NCBI RefSeq assembly: GCF_007290395.2
Contig: NZ_CP041656.2
Location: 496,001 to 560,000 of the forward strand
Origin: Bradyrhizobium cosmicum
Lineage (GTDB): Bacteria; Pseudomonadota; Alphaproteobacteria; Rhizobiales; Xanthobacteraceae
Length of the DNA stretch: 64,000 nucleotides
Reading direction: 5' to 3'
Shown here piece after piece: positions 1 through 10,158 of the stretch. The first letter of the stretch is position 1; the number at the start of each line of letters is the position of its first letter. Under the pieces are notes generated by a model that was not told where the DNA came from, ran no database searches, and saw only the letters and a list, made by a program, of their open reading frames with translations. Both the position numbers and the translations under genes were made by a program.

Positions 1-1743
1 AAGCTGGGTCTCGACACGCTCCTCCAGCGACTTGTTCCAGTCCTTGAGCTGCTCGGTCTGCACGCGCAGCTTGTCGGCCTGGGCGCGCACGGTCTCGTTC
101 GCGGCCGCGAGCTCGCGGCCCTTGTGGTCGACCTCGGTGAACAGCCGCGCGTTGCGCATCGCCAGCACGGCCTGGTTGGCAAAGGTGCGCATCAGGCCGA
201 TGATGCTGGCTGCGAACTCGCCGCTGGCGCGGCGCAGCACGACGAGCGAGCCGAGCGTGCCCTGCTGGTCCACCAGCGGCACCACCAGCACCGAGTGGAA
301 TCCGGCATCGACCGCGACGTCGCGCAGCGGCTGCCCGGCGGCCTGGTCGAGATCGGCCAGCGCGATCGGCTCGCCGCTTCCGGCGGCATCGCTGAGGATG
401 TTCTCGCCTTCGTCGATGGTGACATGGGCGCCATCGGCCGATTTGTCGATGCCGTTGGATTCCACCAGGTTGAAGCGGCGCGTCGCGGCATCGTAGCCGT
501 AGATCAGCACCGCGTCGGCATGGGTGATCTCGATCGCGCGCGCGGCGATGGTCGGCAGCACGGCGTTGAGATCGAGCGAGGAGGCGACGGCGCGGCCGAC
601 CTCTTCCAGCACCTTCAGCTCGTTGATCGACTGGGCGAGATCGCGGGTGCGCTCGTCGACCTTGGTTTCGAGATTCGAATAAGTTTCCTGGATCTGGTCG
701 GCCATGCGGTTGAACTGACCGGCGAGGTCTTCCAGCTCGTCGGAGGTATGCACGTCGATGCGGTGGCTGAAATCGCCTTCGCCGAGCTTGTGCGCGCCGT
801 CGCGCAGCGCGGTGATCGGGATGATCATGCGGCGGGCGAGCAGCGTGCCGGCGAGGATAGCGACCAGCAGGCCCATCCCGATCAGCAGCGCGATGCGCAC
901 CAGCTGGTCGCGGATCGGCATCAGGGCCTGCGTGGTCGGCTGCTCGAACATCACGCTCCAGCCGAGCTTCGGTACGGTGCTGGCGGCGCTCATCACCGAA
1001 TGGCCGTTGAAATCGGTGCCCGATGTGTCGGGCGCGCGCCCCGGCGCGATCGCGGCCGCCACCTGCGGCAGCTTCGACAGATCCTTGCCGACATCGGGCC
1101 CCTTCGACGAACTCGCCAGCACGCGGCCGCGCGGATCGACCACGTAGGCGAAGGCAGCCTTGCCGACCTGGGCGTCGGACAGGAAGTCGGAGAGGAAGCC
1201 GAGGTCGATCTCGGCCACGGTGACGCCGGCGTTGAAGCCGGAATGCGCCACCGAGATCGACATCATCGGCGTCCGGTCGACGAACCAGGCCGGCGCATAG
1301 CTGACGCCGCGGGCGACCGTGTCGGTGAAGCGCATGTCGCGGGACAGGTCGGCGTTGCCGCCGGTCGTGGTCGACTGGCGCGAGACGCGCAGCACCTCGC
1401 GTCCGTCGCCGTTGAGCTGGAACAGCTGGTTGACGACCGAGACCTGGTGCAGCAGCGCGGCGTAGTCGGCGCGCCGCTTCTCCAGCGTGTCCTGGCTCGC
1501 CCGCGTCACCCAGCTGATCTGGCGCTCGAGTTCGGAGATCGACTGCTCGATCCGCCTTGCGGCTCCTTGCGCTTTGTCCTCGAGCCCGTCGGTCAGCTGG
1601 GTCTTGGTGGCGCGATAGGAGATCCAGGTCTCCATCGCGCCGTTGACGGCGAGCACGAACACGACGAGGCCGACGAGGGAGACGACGTATTTGGCGAACA
1701 GGCCCTCGCGCAGAAACCGTGTCTTGTCTTTCGCTCCCGCCAT
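1..1743 (-). CDS. Membrane sensor, Cache-HAMP-GAF, C-terminus beyond window (partial)
   Basis: The reading frame is open from an ATG at 1743 to the window edge, giving 581 residues with no stop. A membrane segment lies near residues 13-35 and a long extracytoplasmic region, probably a double Cache sensor, follows. A second membrane segment lies at about 281-304. After it come a HAMP linker to about 357, a GAF domain at about 375-520 starting with an EVGRAVASSLDL motif, and a coiled coil at 525-581. In rhizobia this arrangement with a coil ending LEERVETQL usually continues into an adenylate/guanylate cyclase domain; a histidine kinase is the alternative. The output domain is not in the window, so the cyclase assignment is inference. 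The long plus-strand ORF over the same bases is a GC-rich shadow. Confidence 0.8.
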   Translation of the reverse strand, partial: MAGAKDKTRFLREGLFAKYVVSLVGLVVFVLAVNGAMETWISYRATKTQLTDGLEDKAQGAARRIEQSISELERQISWVTRASQDTLEKRRADYAALLHQVSVVNQLFQLNGDGREVLRVSRQSTTTGGNADLSRDMRFTDTVARGVSYAPAWFVDRTPMMSISVAHSGFNAGVTVAEIDLGFLSDFLSDAQVGKAAFAYVVDPRGRVLASSSKGPDVGKDLSKLPQVAAAIAPGRAPDTSGTDFNGHSVMSAASTVPKLGWSVMFEQPTTQALMPIRDQLVRIALLIGMGLLVAILAGTLLARRMIIPITALRDGAHKLGEGDFSHRIDVHTSDELEDLAGQFNRMADQIQETYSNLETKVDERTRDLAQSINELKVLEEVGRAVASSLDLNAVLPTIAARAIEITHADAVLIYGYDAATRRFNLVESNGIDKSADGAHVTIDEGENILSDAAGSGEPIALADLDQAAGQPLRDVAVDAGFHSVLVVPLVDQQGTLGSLVVLRRASGEFAASIIGLMRTFANQAVLAMRNARLFTEVDHKGRELAAANETVRAQADKLRVQTEQLKDWNKSLEERVETQL

Positions 1744-1990
1744 CCGGATCCTCTCGCGCCGCCCTCGACGCCGGCGCTGCGGGCCCTACAGGCCCGACCG
1801 CCCTTCTACCATAATTTGAGCCAATGGACCGTCCCGGACCGGCGGACCGGCCGGCGTGGTTACCCGTTATGGACGCCGGGGGAGGCCGAAATGGTGGTGA
1901 ATTGTCGCAGCCTCATCCGTTCGGATGAAGCGGCGGGCGGGGAAGCCGATGTAAGGGACTGGCGTGGAGTCCAGCACGTTGGTCCGCCAA

Positions 1991-4063
1991 TCATCGATTG
2001 TTAAAGAGCTGCCGCAGCACGTCGTTCATCGGCTGGCTGTCCTGCTGCGCCACCGCCGGGTCATCCTGGGCCGGGGGCGCGGGAGAGGCCTGCGGCGCGG
2101 GGGTGGTCGGCGTGGCCGGCAGGCTGCGGCTGCGGCCGGTGCCCGTCGCGGCGCCGGCGTTGGCGCCCGAGCCGCTGGAAAGTCCTTGCTGGATCAGGTT
2201 TCCGATCGCTTCGCCCAAGGGGCCACCGAGCAGATTGTTCTGTCCCGGCTGCTGTGTCTGCGGATTGACGTTGCCGGGAGCGGCACTGCTGCCACCCGGC
2301 GCGGAGCCGCCGAGGCCGAGGCTGCCCAGAATGTTGCTGAGCCCGGCGCCGTCGGGACCGAACAGGCCCTTGCCCATCTCGCGCAGCTTGGCGTAGGCGG
2401 CGTCCGGATTGTCCAGCATGCCGGCCATGTCGGGGTAGATCCGCGGCTGCGACCAGGCGCCGGTGATCATCACGGGGATGCCGAAGCCGACCGGCTCGGA
2501 GGCGCGGCCCTGGCCTTCGGTCGTCATCACCAGCTTGGGCTCGACGCGAAAACCCATCATCTTGGTGTCGAGCGCGATGGTGCCGGCGCCGGTGACGCGC
2601 ACCAGCGGCCCGATCAGATTGAGGTCGGTCGTCACCGCCTGGCCCTTGTCGATACGGAAGGACGCCGAGAGCTGCGACAGGTCGGTGCTCTGTTCCTGGC
2701 TGCCGTTCTGGTTGTCTTGCCAGCCGGAGAGCGTGCCCGACGTCAGCGAGCGGATCATCTGCGCGACATTGATGCCGCGGATGGCGCCGTCCTGGAAATT
2801 GACGAAAGCCGTGCCCTGCATGTTCGCCATCAGTGCGCGCTGGCTGGTGCCGGCGCTGCGCAGCGCGAGCTTGGCCTGCAGCTTGCCGTCGATCCGGTCG
2901 AATTCGGCGAGGCCCTGAAGCAGCGGCAGTGCGCGCACGCCGACGAGATCGGAATGCATGGCAAAGCTCGGTGCGCCGGTGGTCGCGTCCAGGATCACTT
3001 CGCCCGAGACCTGGCCGCCATAGGTGCCGAGATTGGCGGTGCCGGCCTTCAGCACGCCGCCGGCGAGCTTCGCGTCGAGCGCGAGCGGCGCGAAGCGCGC
3101 ATCGCCGATCACGGCCTCGTTCGCGGAGATCCTGATTTGCGCGTCGACATAATTGAGCCCGGACACGTCGATCGGCGCGTTGCTCCAGGGTTGTCCCGAC
3201 GCGCCGTCGGGCGTTTTCGCCAGCGGAATCGCCAGACGCTGGAAATCGAGATCGACTTTGACCAGCGGCTTGCTCGCGATGTCCACCGAGGCCCAGCCGT
3301 TGAAGGCGCCGTCGCCGAGCCGGCCGTTGACGCCGTTGATCATCACGACGTCACCGTTCAGCCGCATCTCGGCATGACCGGTGAGCTGGGACTTCAGCAC
3401 GTCGGGCATGTCGATGGCGAATTCCACCGGAACGGTCGGCCGGTCGATCGGCGGCGCCGGCGTCGTCGCCTTGATGTCGAACTTGGTCGGGTGCTCGCCG
3501 ACGCGCGCGGTGCCGGTGATGGTGACCTTGCGGTCGCGGCCAACGGTCGCGTCGGCATTGATGGCGCTGATGCGGCCCTCGACGCGATCGCGCACGCGTG
3601 CGAACGCGACCTCGCCGTCATTGACCTTGACGCGACCGATGCTCACGCCGTCGGTGTCGAGCGCGAGTGGCTTCTTCGACGAGCCGCCGGCGTTCGGCAG
3701 GCGCTCGCGCAGCAGCGGCTGGTAGAGCATGGGATGGGTGACGACGAGCTCACTGATCTCAGGACGGCCCGACCACACGCTCGAGAGCGACATGTCGGCC
3801 TGCACGCGATCGATCGTGAGGCGCGTGATGCCGCTGCGGTCCTTGGGGTCCTGCAACGTGAGGTCGTTCAGCGTGACGTTCAGCGTCGGCCACAGGCTGA
3901 TCCCGGTGGTGCCGTCGATCGACAGGCGATAGCCGGTCGCGCTCTCGACCCGCGACGCGATCGTCGAGGTCAGGAAGCCCGAGGGAATCCCGACCACCAG
4001 CAGGAGCGCGATCACGATGATGACGGCGGCCACAGCCGCGCCGGCGAATTTCACTGCTCTCAT
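1991..4063 (-). CDS. AsmA family protein
   Basis: The product is 690 residues with a single N-terminal membrane anchor (about residues 5-27) followed by a long beta-rich periplasmic region. It shows the AsmA family pattern of an N-terminal domain with RVESATGYRLSIDG and a C-terminal AsmA_2-like region. The last roughly 120 residues are low complexity, rich in Gly, Pro, Ala and Gln. AsmA proteins sit in the inner membrane and are linked to outer-membrane lipid transport and assembly. I chose ATG 4063 because GGAAAG lies just upstream; a TTG 14 codons earlier is possible. It is divergent from the Crp-like regulator at 4326. Confidence 0.85.
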   Translation of the reverse strand: MRAVKFAGAAVAAVIIVIALLLVVGIPSGFLTSTIASRVESATGYRLSIDGTTGISLWPTLNVTLNDLTLQDPKDRSGITRLTIDRVQADMSLSSVWSGRPEISELVVTHPMLYQPLLRERLPNAGGSSKKPLALDTDGVSIGRVKVNDGEVAFARVRDRVEGRISAINADATVGRDRKVTITGTARVGEHPTKFDIKATTPAPPIDRPTVPVEFAIDMPDVLKSQLTGHAEMRLNGDVVMINGVNGRLGDGAFNGWASVDIASKPLVKVDLDFQRLAIPLAKTPDGASGQPWSNAPIDVSGLNYVDAQIRISANEAVIGDARFAPLALDAKLAGGVLKAGTANLGTYGGQVSGEVILDATTGAPSFAMHSDLVGVRALPLLQGLAEFDRIDGKLQAKLALRSAGTSQRALMANMQGTAFVNFQDGAIRGINVAQMIRSLTSGTLSGWQDNQNGSQEQSTDLSQLSASFRIDKGQAVTTDLNLIGPLVRVTGAGTIALDTKMMGFRVEPKLVMTTEGQGRASEPVGFGIPVMITGAWSQPRIYPDMAGMLDNPDAAYAKLREMGKGLFGPDGAGLSNILGSLGLGGSAPGGSSAAPGNVNPQTQQPGQNNLLGGPLGEAIGNLIQQGLSSGSGANAGAATGTGRSRSLPATPTTPAPQASPAPPAQDDPAVAQQDSQPMNDVLRQLFNNR

Positions 4064-4325
4064 GTCGACTTTCCAACGACGGACGAGCGGCTTCGAATCC
4101 GTCAAAGTACCGTCCTTTGCATCCGTCCTTTGCGCCTGAGTTTATCCCCGGACGGGAAGCGGCTCCAAGCACGTAAAAATAGTCCGGGGGAGCTGCAAAG
4201 TTATGTGACTTATGGCACACTTCCCCGACGCGGTTTTACGCGATCCTGCTCTCGATGGTTCCAAGCGATTTGCCAAGGAGATTGGCCAGGTTCACTGGCC
4301 AAGGAAAGTTCACAAGGAAGTTGAA

Positions 4326-5000
4326 ATGAGCAAGCAGGCCGAATTTGCGGTCATCCTGAAAATGAACGCGATGTTCGCGGATCTCGGCACTGACGAGCTC
4401 CAGCGGTTGTCCAATCTCTGCCACACCCAGCATCTGGGGAACGGCGAGGTGCTGTTCCAGAAGGGCGATCCGGGCGATGCGCTGTTCGGCGTACGCCGCG
4501 GACAGGTCCGCATCGAGACCGGCGCCTCCGACGGCAGCCGGCTGACGCTGAATTTCATGGGCCCGGGCGATCTGTTCGGCGAGGTCGCGGTGCTGGACGG
4601 CCAGAGCCGCACCGCGGACGCGACCGCGGGCGAAGCCAGCGAATTGTTCGTGCTACGGCGCGAAGACTTTCTCGCCTTCCTCGAGCGCGAGCCGAAAGTC
4701 GCGATCAAGATCATCGCGCTGCTCTGTCAGCGCATCCGCTGGCAGAGCGAGCGCATGGAGGAATCCATGCTGCAGCCGCTGCCGGTGCGGCTGGCGCGAC
4801 GGCTCTGCGCGCTCGCGGCCGATTTCGGCTCCGAGGTGCACATCTCGCAGGAGCAACTCGGCGTCTTCGTCGGCGCCGCCCGCGAGAGCGTCAACCGCCA
4901 GCTTCAGACCTGGCGCAAGGAAGCGATCCTCGATCTCCAGCGCGGCCGCATCCTGCTGCGGAACATGACCAAGCTGACCGCGATCGCGCGGAACGAGTAA
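4326..5000 (+). CDS. Crp/Fnr family transcriptional regulator
   Basis: The 224-residue product has an N-terminal cyclic-nucleotide-binding fold, with the turn motif FQKGDPGDALFGVRRGQVRI at about residues 45-65 and the pattern GDLFGEVAVLDGQSRTA near 83-99. A C-terminal winged helix follows, with the recognition segment ISQEQLGVFVGAARESVNRQL at about 175-195. No FNR-type cysteine cluster is seen, so oxygen sensing through an iron-sulphur cluster is unlikely. AAGGAAG upstream of ATG 4326 supports this start. The upstream in-frame start at 4212 has no such site. The target genes cannot be told; the divergent AsmA gene is one candidate. Confidence 0.9.
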   Translation: MSKQAEFAVILKMNAMFADLGTDELQRLSNLCHTQHLGNGEVLFQKGDPGDALFGVRRGQVRIETGASDGSRLTLNFMGPGDLFGEVAVLDGQSRTADATAGEASELFVLRREDFLAFLEREPKVAIKIIALLCQRIRWQSERMEESMLQPLPVRLARRLCALAADFGSEVHISQEQLGVFVGAARESVNRQLQTWRKEAILDLQRGRILLRNMTKLTAIARNE

Positions 5001-5089
5001 GTCGAGCCAATTCACTTCGTTCGGACGGATAGCATAAGCGCGCGCTAACGGCTTGCGCCAGCGTGCCTGTCAGCCGGCTCGTCCGTGCC

Positions 5090-8000
5090 TTACTCCGCCG
5101 CGGGGTGCACGATGCTCTTCGGCGCGGGCAGCGCTCCCGCGGGCGCCGCGCCGACGGGCGGGGCCGCGTGATGATCGCCGGTCTCGGCGTCCTCGCTGTG
5201 CACGACCAGGCGCTTGCCGAAGCGCCAGATCAGGGCGCCGAGATCGTCCATCACCATGAACATCGCGGGCACGAATACCAGCGACAGGATGGTCGAGAAG
5301 ATCAGGCCGCCGATCACCGCGAGGGCCATCGGCGAGCGGAACTCGCCGCCGGCGCCGACGGCGAGGGCGCTCGGCATCATGCCGGCGGCCATCGCGATCG
5401 TGGTCATCACGATCGGGCGGGCGCGCTTCATGCCGGCGTCGATCATCGCTTCATCGCGCGGCTTGCCGGCGTGAATCGCTTCGATGGCGAACTCCACCAG
5501 CATGATCGCGTTCTTGGTTACGATGCCCATCAGCATCAGGATGCCGATCCAGACCGGCGTGGTGAGCTGCTTGCCGGTGACGAGCAGGGCCGCGATCGCG
5601 CCGCCGATCGAGAGCGGCAGCGAGAACAGGATGGTGATCGGCTGCAGGAAGGTGCCGAACAGCAGCACGAGCACCGCATAGACCATCATCAAGCCAGCCG
5701 TGATCGCGGTAGCGAAACCGCTCGACAACTCGGCCAGGCTTTCGGCGTCACCCGAGGGATTCACCTTCACGCCCGGTGGCAGGCTCTTCTTCACCGGCAG
5801 ATCGTCGATCATCTTCGTGGCATCGCCGAGCGCGGCGGAGCCGACGAGGTCCGCGGCGACGGTGGCCTGTCGCTCACGGTCGTAGCGGTTGATGCTGGTC
5901 GGACCCTGGTCGAGCTTGACGTCGGCGATCACCGAGAGCGGCACGCCACCCTTCTCGCCGTGCTCGCCGAGCGGGACGCGCAGCTGCTCGAGCGTCTTGA
6001 GATTGCCGCGCGCGGCATCCTCGAGCTGCACGCGGATCGGCACCAGGCGGTCGCCGACATCGAATTTGGCGAGCGCAGGGCCGACGTCGCCGATGGTTGC
6101 GACACGGATGGTCTGTGACAGACTTTCGGTCGAGACGCCGAGCCGCGCGGCGAGATCGGCGCGCGGCTCGACGCGCAGCTCCGGGCGCTCCAGGGAGGTT
6201 TCCGAGATCACATTGGAGATGATCGGAATCCGCTTCATCTGCGTCGCAAGTTCGCTCGCGACGTTGTTCACGATGTTGGCGTCGGCACCGGTGACCACGA
6301 GCGCGATCGCACGCAGCCCGTTTTCGTCGAGGAACCAGAAGCGGATGTCGGGAACGTTCTCCATCTCCTTGCTGATCGAGAATTCGAGCTCGCGCTGGGT
6401 GATGTTGCGGTCGGCCTTGGGAACGTAGTTGATGATCAAGGCGGCGCGCCGGACTTCCTGGGTTCCCGGTGGAACGCGCCCGCCGTCGACGAAGATGCTC
6501 TTGACCTCGGGCCGCTTGCGCAGGCGCGCGACGATGTCCTCGGTGACCTTTTCGGTATAGGCGAGCTGAGTGCCCGGCGGCAGCTCGAGGGCAAGCAGCG
6601 AACGTGCGCTGTCCTGCGCCGGCAGGAAGCCCTGCGGCAGCAGCGTAATGCTCCAGATCGAGGCGGCGAAGACACCGAAGCCGATCAGCACCGTGATGAA
6701 GTAGTGTTTTACCGACCAGGCCACGATCCTGTGATAGGACCGCAACACGCGGCCGGGCGGCGGCTCTTCATGCGTATGGTGCTTGAGGAAATAGGCGGCC
6801 AGCACCGGCGTGACGAAGCGCGCCGCGAGCAGCGAGAAGAACACCTGCACCGACACGGTGATGCCGAACTGCTTGAAGAACTGTCCGGCGATGCCGGACA
6901 TGAAACTCGCGGGCGCGAAGATCGCGATGATGGTCAGCGAGATCGCGATGACGGCGAGGCCGATCTCGTCGGCAGCCTCGAGCGCGGCACGGTAGGGCGA
7001 CTTGCCCATATTCATGTGCCGGACGATGTTCTCGATCTCGACGATGGCGTCGTCGACGAGGATACCTGTCGACAGGGTGATGGCGAGGAAGCTGACGAGG
7101 TTGAGCGAGAAGCCGAGAATGTCCATCGCCCAGAAGGCCGGGAAGATCGACAGCGGCAGCGAGATCGCGGCGATGATGGTTGCGCGCAAATCGCGCAGGA
7201 ACAGCAGCACGATGACGACGGCGAGGATGGCGCCTTCGAACAGGGTCGAGATAGCCGCCTCGTAATTGCCCTTGGTGTACTCGACCGATGTGTCGATCAC
7301 CTTGAGGTCGACGTCCGGATAGGCGGCTTTCAGCGCGGCGACGCGCTTCTCGACGGCCTCGGCGACCTTCACGTCGCTGGCGCCCTTGGAGCGCTTGATG
7401 CCCAGCGCGACGATCGGCTCGCCGTTGAAGCGGGCGAACGTGCGGCGGTCCGCGATGGTGTCGGTGACCGTGCCGAGATCGTCGATACGGACCTCGCCGC
7501 CGCCGAACAGCGGAATCATGGTGCCGGCGAGGTCGCTCAGCGTCTTGGCGCCGGCCAGCGTGCGGATCGCCTGGTCGTTCTTGCCGATCTCGGCGCGGCC
7601 GCCGGCGACGTCGACATTGGTGCCGCGCAGGCTCTGGCTGACGTTGACGGCGGTCAGCCCCATCGCCTGCAGGCGGTCGGGATCGAGCGAGACCAGGATC
7701 TCGCGCTCGACGCCGCCGATGCGTTCGACCTGGGCGACGCCGCGGACGCCCTGCAGCGCGCGCTTGACCACGTCGTCGACGAAATAGGAGAGCTGTTCCG
7801 GCGTCTTGCCGGGCGAGATCGCGGCATAGGTGACGATCGGCAGGCCGATGACGTCGACACGCTGGATCAGGGGCTCGGTGACGTTCTGCGGCAGGTTGGA
7901 GCGCACGCGCGTCACCGCGTCCTTGACGTCGTTGAGCGCGCGGTCGGTGTTGGTCTCCAGCGCGAACTGGATGGTGGTGACCGACAGGCCGTCGGTAATT

Positions 8001-8254
8001 TGCGAGGTGATGTGCCTGACGCCCTCGACGCCGGAGACCGCGTCTTCAACTGTCTTGGTGACCTGGGATTCGAGCTCGGCGGGCGCCGCGCCGAACTGCG
8101 ACACCGCGACCGAGATCACCGGAATGTCGGCCGAAGGCAGCCGCGTCACCGCGAGCTTGGTGAAGGACACCCAGCCGAGGATCAGGAGGATGATGGAAAA
8201 GACGACCGACGGCAGCGGATTACGGATCGACCATGCCGAGATATTGAGAGCCAT
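5090..8254 (-). CDS. RND efflux permease (HAE1/AcrB-like)
   Basis: The 1054-residue product is the usual length of a hydrophobe/amphiphile RND pump. It starts with a membrane segment (about 14-32) and has two large periplasmic loops. The TM4 signature GILVDDAIVEIENI carries the proton-relay aspartates, and further transmembrane blocks lie near 340-560 and 870-1040. It uses the proton gradient to export substrates through the periplasm. The start overlaps the adaptor stop by one base (TGATG), so the two are co-translated. An outer-membrane channel gene is not nearby. Substrate is unknown. Confidence 0.95.
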   Translation of the reverse strand: MALNISAWSIRNPLPSVVFSIILLILGWVSFTKLAVTRLPSADIPVISVAVSQFGAAPAELESQVTKTVEDAVSGVEGVRHITSQITDGLSVTTIQFALETNTDRALNDVKDAVTRVRSNLPQNVTEPLIQRVDVIGLPIVTYAAISPGKTPEQLSYFVDDVVKRALQGVRGVAQVERIGGVEREILVSLDPDRLQAMGLTAVNVSQSLRGTNVDVAGGRAEIGKNDQAIRTLAGAKTLSDLAGTMIPLFGGGEVRIDDLGTVTDTIADRRTFARFNGEPIVALGIKRSKGASDVKVAEAVEKRVAALKAAYPDVDLKVIDTSVEYTKGNYEAAISTLFEGAILAVVIVLLFLRDLRATIIAAISLPLSIFPAFWAMDILGFSLNLVSFLAITLSTGILVDDAIVEIENIVRHMNMGKSPYRAALEAADEIGLAVIAISLTIIAIFAPASFMSGIAGQFFKQFGITVSVQVFFSLLAARFVTPVLAAYFLKHHTHEEPPPGRVLRSYHRIVAWSVKHYFITVLIGFGVFAASIWSITLLPQGFLPAQDSARSLLALELPPGTQLAYTEKVTEDIVARLRKRPEVKSIFVDGGRVPPGTQEVRRAALIINYVPKADRNITQRELEFSISKEMENVPDIRFWFLDENGLRAIALVVTGADANIVNNVASELATQMKRIPIISNVISETSLERPELRVEPRADLAARLGVSTESLSQTIRVATIGDVGPALAKFDVGDRLVPIRVQLEDAARGNLKTLEQLRVPLGEHGEKGGVPLSVIADVKLDQGPTSINRYDRERQATVAADLVGSAALGDATKMIDDLPVKKSLPPGVKVNPSGDAESLAELSSGFATAITAGLMMVYAVLVLLFGTFLQPITILFSLPLSIGGAIAALLVTGKQLTTPVWIGILMLMGIVTKNAIMLVEFAIEAIHAGKPRDEAMIDAGMKRARPIVMTTIAMAAGMMPSALAVGAGGEFRSPMALAVIGGLIFSTILSLVFVPAMFMVMDDLGALIWRFGKRLVVHSEDAETGDHHAAPPVGAAPAGALPAPKSIVHPAAE

Positions 8255-9183
8255 CAGCGTACCCGCGTGCGATCGAGTTCATCGGCGAACATGGTCTTGA
8301 TCTGGTCGCCGTCATGGAGCGAAGAGCCGGCGTCGGCCACGACGATGTCGCCGACGTCGAGCCCTTCCAGAATTTCGGTCGCGCTGTCGGACGACAGTCC
8401 GACCCGCACCTTGCGCGTCTCGATCGTGTTGCCTTTGACGACCTGCACGATGAGATGGTCGATCGCGGTCTTGGGGACCGCGACGCCGCAGCTCCGCTTG
8501 GCGTCGATCGAGGCACGGGCGAACACGCCGACCTTCAGCGACGGATTGTTGGTGACGCTGATGCGGACGCGGCCGAGCTGGGTGGCGCGGTCGATCTCCG
8601 GCGCAACCAGCCGGACCCGTCCGATCAGGTCGGGCGCGTCGTCGCGGCTGATGCGCACGGTCGCGCCGGGGCTGAGCTTGGGCATGTGCACGGCGGGGAC
8701 CTGGGCGTCGAGCTCGATCTCGTTGTTGACGGCGATGCGGAACATCGGGCCGGCCTGCGGTGAGGCGGGCGCGCCGACGATGGTGCGAACTTCGGTGACG
8801 AGCCCCGGCGCAGGTGCCTTCAGCGAGACCGGGCCTTGCGGACCAGGCCGCTGCGGCTGGCCCGGGATCTGCGGTGGCGCCGTCAGGCGTGCCAGTTCCT
8901 GGTTGTCGGTGACCATGGCGCCCTCTGTGACGAAGAGGTCGGTGACCCTGGAGCCTTCCTGGTCGGCGACGACCACGGCCTCGCGGCGCGGCACGAAAAA
9001 GCCGGTGACCCGGACCAGGTCGGAGAAGCAGGCATTGGTCGATTTCGTCACAATGACGAGCGCCTCGCCCGGCGTTTCCTTCGCCTCGGGGCGATGCCGA
9101 TGCTCGAACAGATAATAGCCGACGCCGAGCGCAACGACGAACACTACGGTTCCGGCAGGCTTGAGATAGTCGGAGACGTTCAT
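8254..9183 (-). CDS. RND efflux periplasmic adaptor (membrane fusion protein)
   Basis: The product is 309 residues, with an N-terminal hydrophobic segment (about 8-25), a lipoyl/barrel-sandwich half motif around VADQEGSRVTDLFVTEGAMV and a C-terminal beta-barrel with membrane-proximal domain. The helical hairpin is very short and proline rich compared with classic AcrA proteins. It would bridge the permease encoded immediately downstream and an outer-membrane channel. ATG 9183 is preferred because the residues after it form the anchor; an upstream in-frame codon at 9267 only adds a charged stretch. Confidence 0.85.
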   Translation of the reverse strand: MNVSDYLKPAGTVVFVVALGVGYYLFEHRHRPEAKETPGEALVIVTKSTNACFSDLVRVTGFFVPRREAVVVADQEGSRVTDLFVTEGAMVTDNQELARLTAPPQIPGQPQRPGPQGPVSLKAPAPGLVTEVRTIVGAPASPQAGPMFRIAVNNEIELDAQVPAVHMPKLSPGATVRISRDDAPDLIGRVRLVAPEIDRATQLGRVRISVTNNPSLKVGVFARASIDAKRSCGVAVPKTAIDHLIVQVVKGNTIETRKVRVGLSSDSATEILEGLDVGDIVVADAGSSLHDGDQIKTMFADELDRTRVR

Positions 9184-9342
9184 CGCCGGATTGTCCTGGC
9201 CTGGCTCACGGCCATCCGCACGAGGCCTGCTGAGAGTGTTTCCCTGAAATGAAGCGGCGTCCCGCAAGGCTGCGGGACGCGCTCTGGTAGCAAGACCTTA
9301 CACCACATCACGACTTGTCACTTCGGTAGGATTGGGTCGTGC

Positions 9343-10014
9343 TTACTTCGATGCGGTGGTCTTGTTTTCCATGTTGACGACCTGCACGCGGCGATTGACC
9401 TCCGCCATCGGCTGGCTCGGGTCCTTCAGCTTGCTCTTGCCGTAGCCGACGGTGACCAGATCTGTCGCCGAGATGCTGTACTTGTCGACGAGGTAGCGCT
9501 TGATCGAATCCGCGCGGCGCTCCGACAGGTCCTGATTGTAGCTCTCGCCGCCGGCGGCGTCGGTGTGGCCGGCAACCACGAAGGTCGAGCCCTTCAGGTC
9601 GGGGCTGGTCAGCGCGCGGCCGAGCGCCTGCACCGAAGCCAGCGACTTCGCGCTGATATTGGCCGAGTTGTAGTCGAAGGTGATTTCGAGATCGATGTTC
9701 GGCTTGTCCTTTGCGGCCGAGGCGATCTCCTCGCGCTCGGTCGACGACAGCGAGCGCGTCGAACGGCCGCGCACCGACTGGATCAGCTTGGTCTCGGATG
9801 CACTCGGCGCGGGATCGGCCTGCGGGGCAATCGAGAGGCCGCGGGTCAGTGGTTTCTTCGGCGGCGGCGCCAGTGCGCGGACGATCTCGTCCTCGGTGAC
9901 GTTCTTGCTGTTGCCGTCGTCGCCGGCGAATGCGGGGGAGGCCGGCAGCGACAGCGCGGCGCCGATGGCCATGATGGACAGGATTGCGGTAAGTCCTCTT
10001 GCAGCCGATCTCAT
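9343..10014 (-). CDS. OmpA family peptidoglycan-binding protein
   Basis: The product has 223 residues. A signal peptide ends near AFA at about residue 30. A low-complexity linker follows, and an OmpA/MotB-type domain fills residues 105-215, with the signature VAGHTDAAGGESYNQDLSERRADSI and its conserved Asp and Arg that bind diaminopimelate. It probably tethers the envelope to peptidoglycan. Its gene precedes the RND pair on the same strand after a gap of about 160 bases. No beta-barrel domain is present, so it is not a porin. Confidence 0.88.
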   Translation of the reverse strand: MRSAARGLTAILSIMAIGAALSLPASPAFAGDDGNSKNVTEDEIVRALAPPPKKPLTRGLSIAPQADPAPSASETKLIQSVRGRSTRSLSSTEREEIASAAKDKPNIDLEITFDYNSANISAKSLASVQALGRALTSPDLKGSTFVVAGHTDAAGGESYNQDLSERRADSIKRYLVDKYSISATDLVTVGYGKSKLKDPSQPMAEVNRRVQVVNMENKTTASK

Positions 10015-10158
10015 TGCCAGTCCCTCCCTGCGCAGCCGACCTGCGCGGTTCTAAAATTCCTGCAATAGGCCCCCGAAAAGGCCACCTGCGGCATCCGATT
10101 GTTAGTCTGCGCAGGGCCGCCGAGGGTTCGAGGCGTCGTCGCCTCAATTCAAAAAATA

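Noticed and set aside
124..2004. Long plus-strand ORF of 626 codons opposite the left-edge sensor
   Set aside because: It is the antisense of a GC-rich gene with clear Cache, HAMP and GAF parts; its own translation is a low-complexity mix rich in Arg, Gly, Asp and Gln with no family features.
1964..4324. 786-codon plus-strand ORF opposite the AsmA gene
   Set aside because: The minus strand has a signal anchor and AsmA domain; the plus-strand translation is compositionally biased.
6704..9115. 803-codon plus-strand ORF across the RND pump
   Set aside because: It spans two well-supported minus-strand genes and shows no domain.
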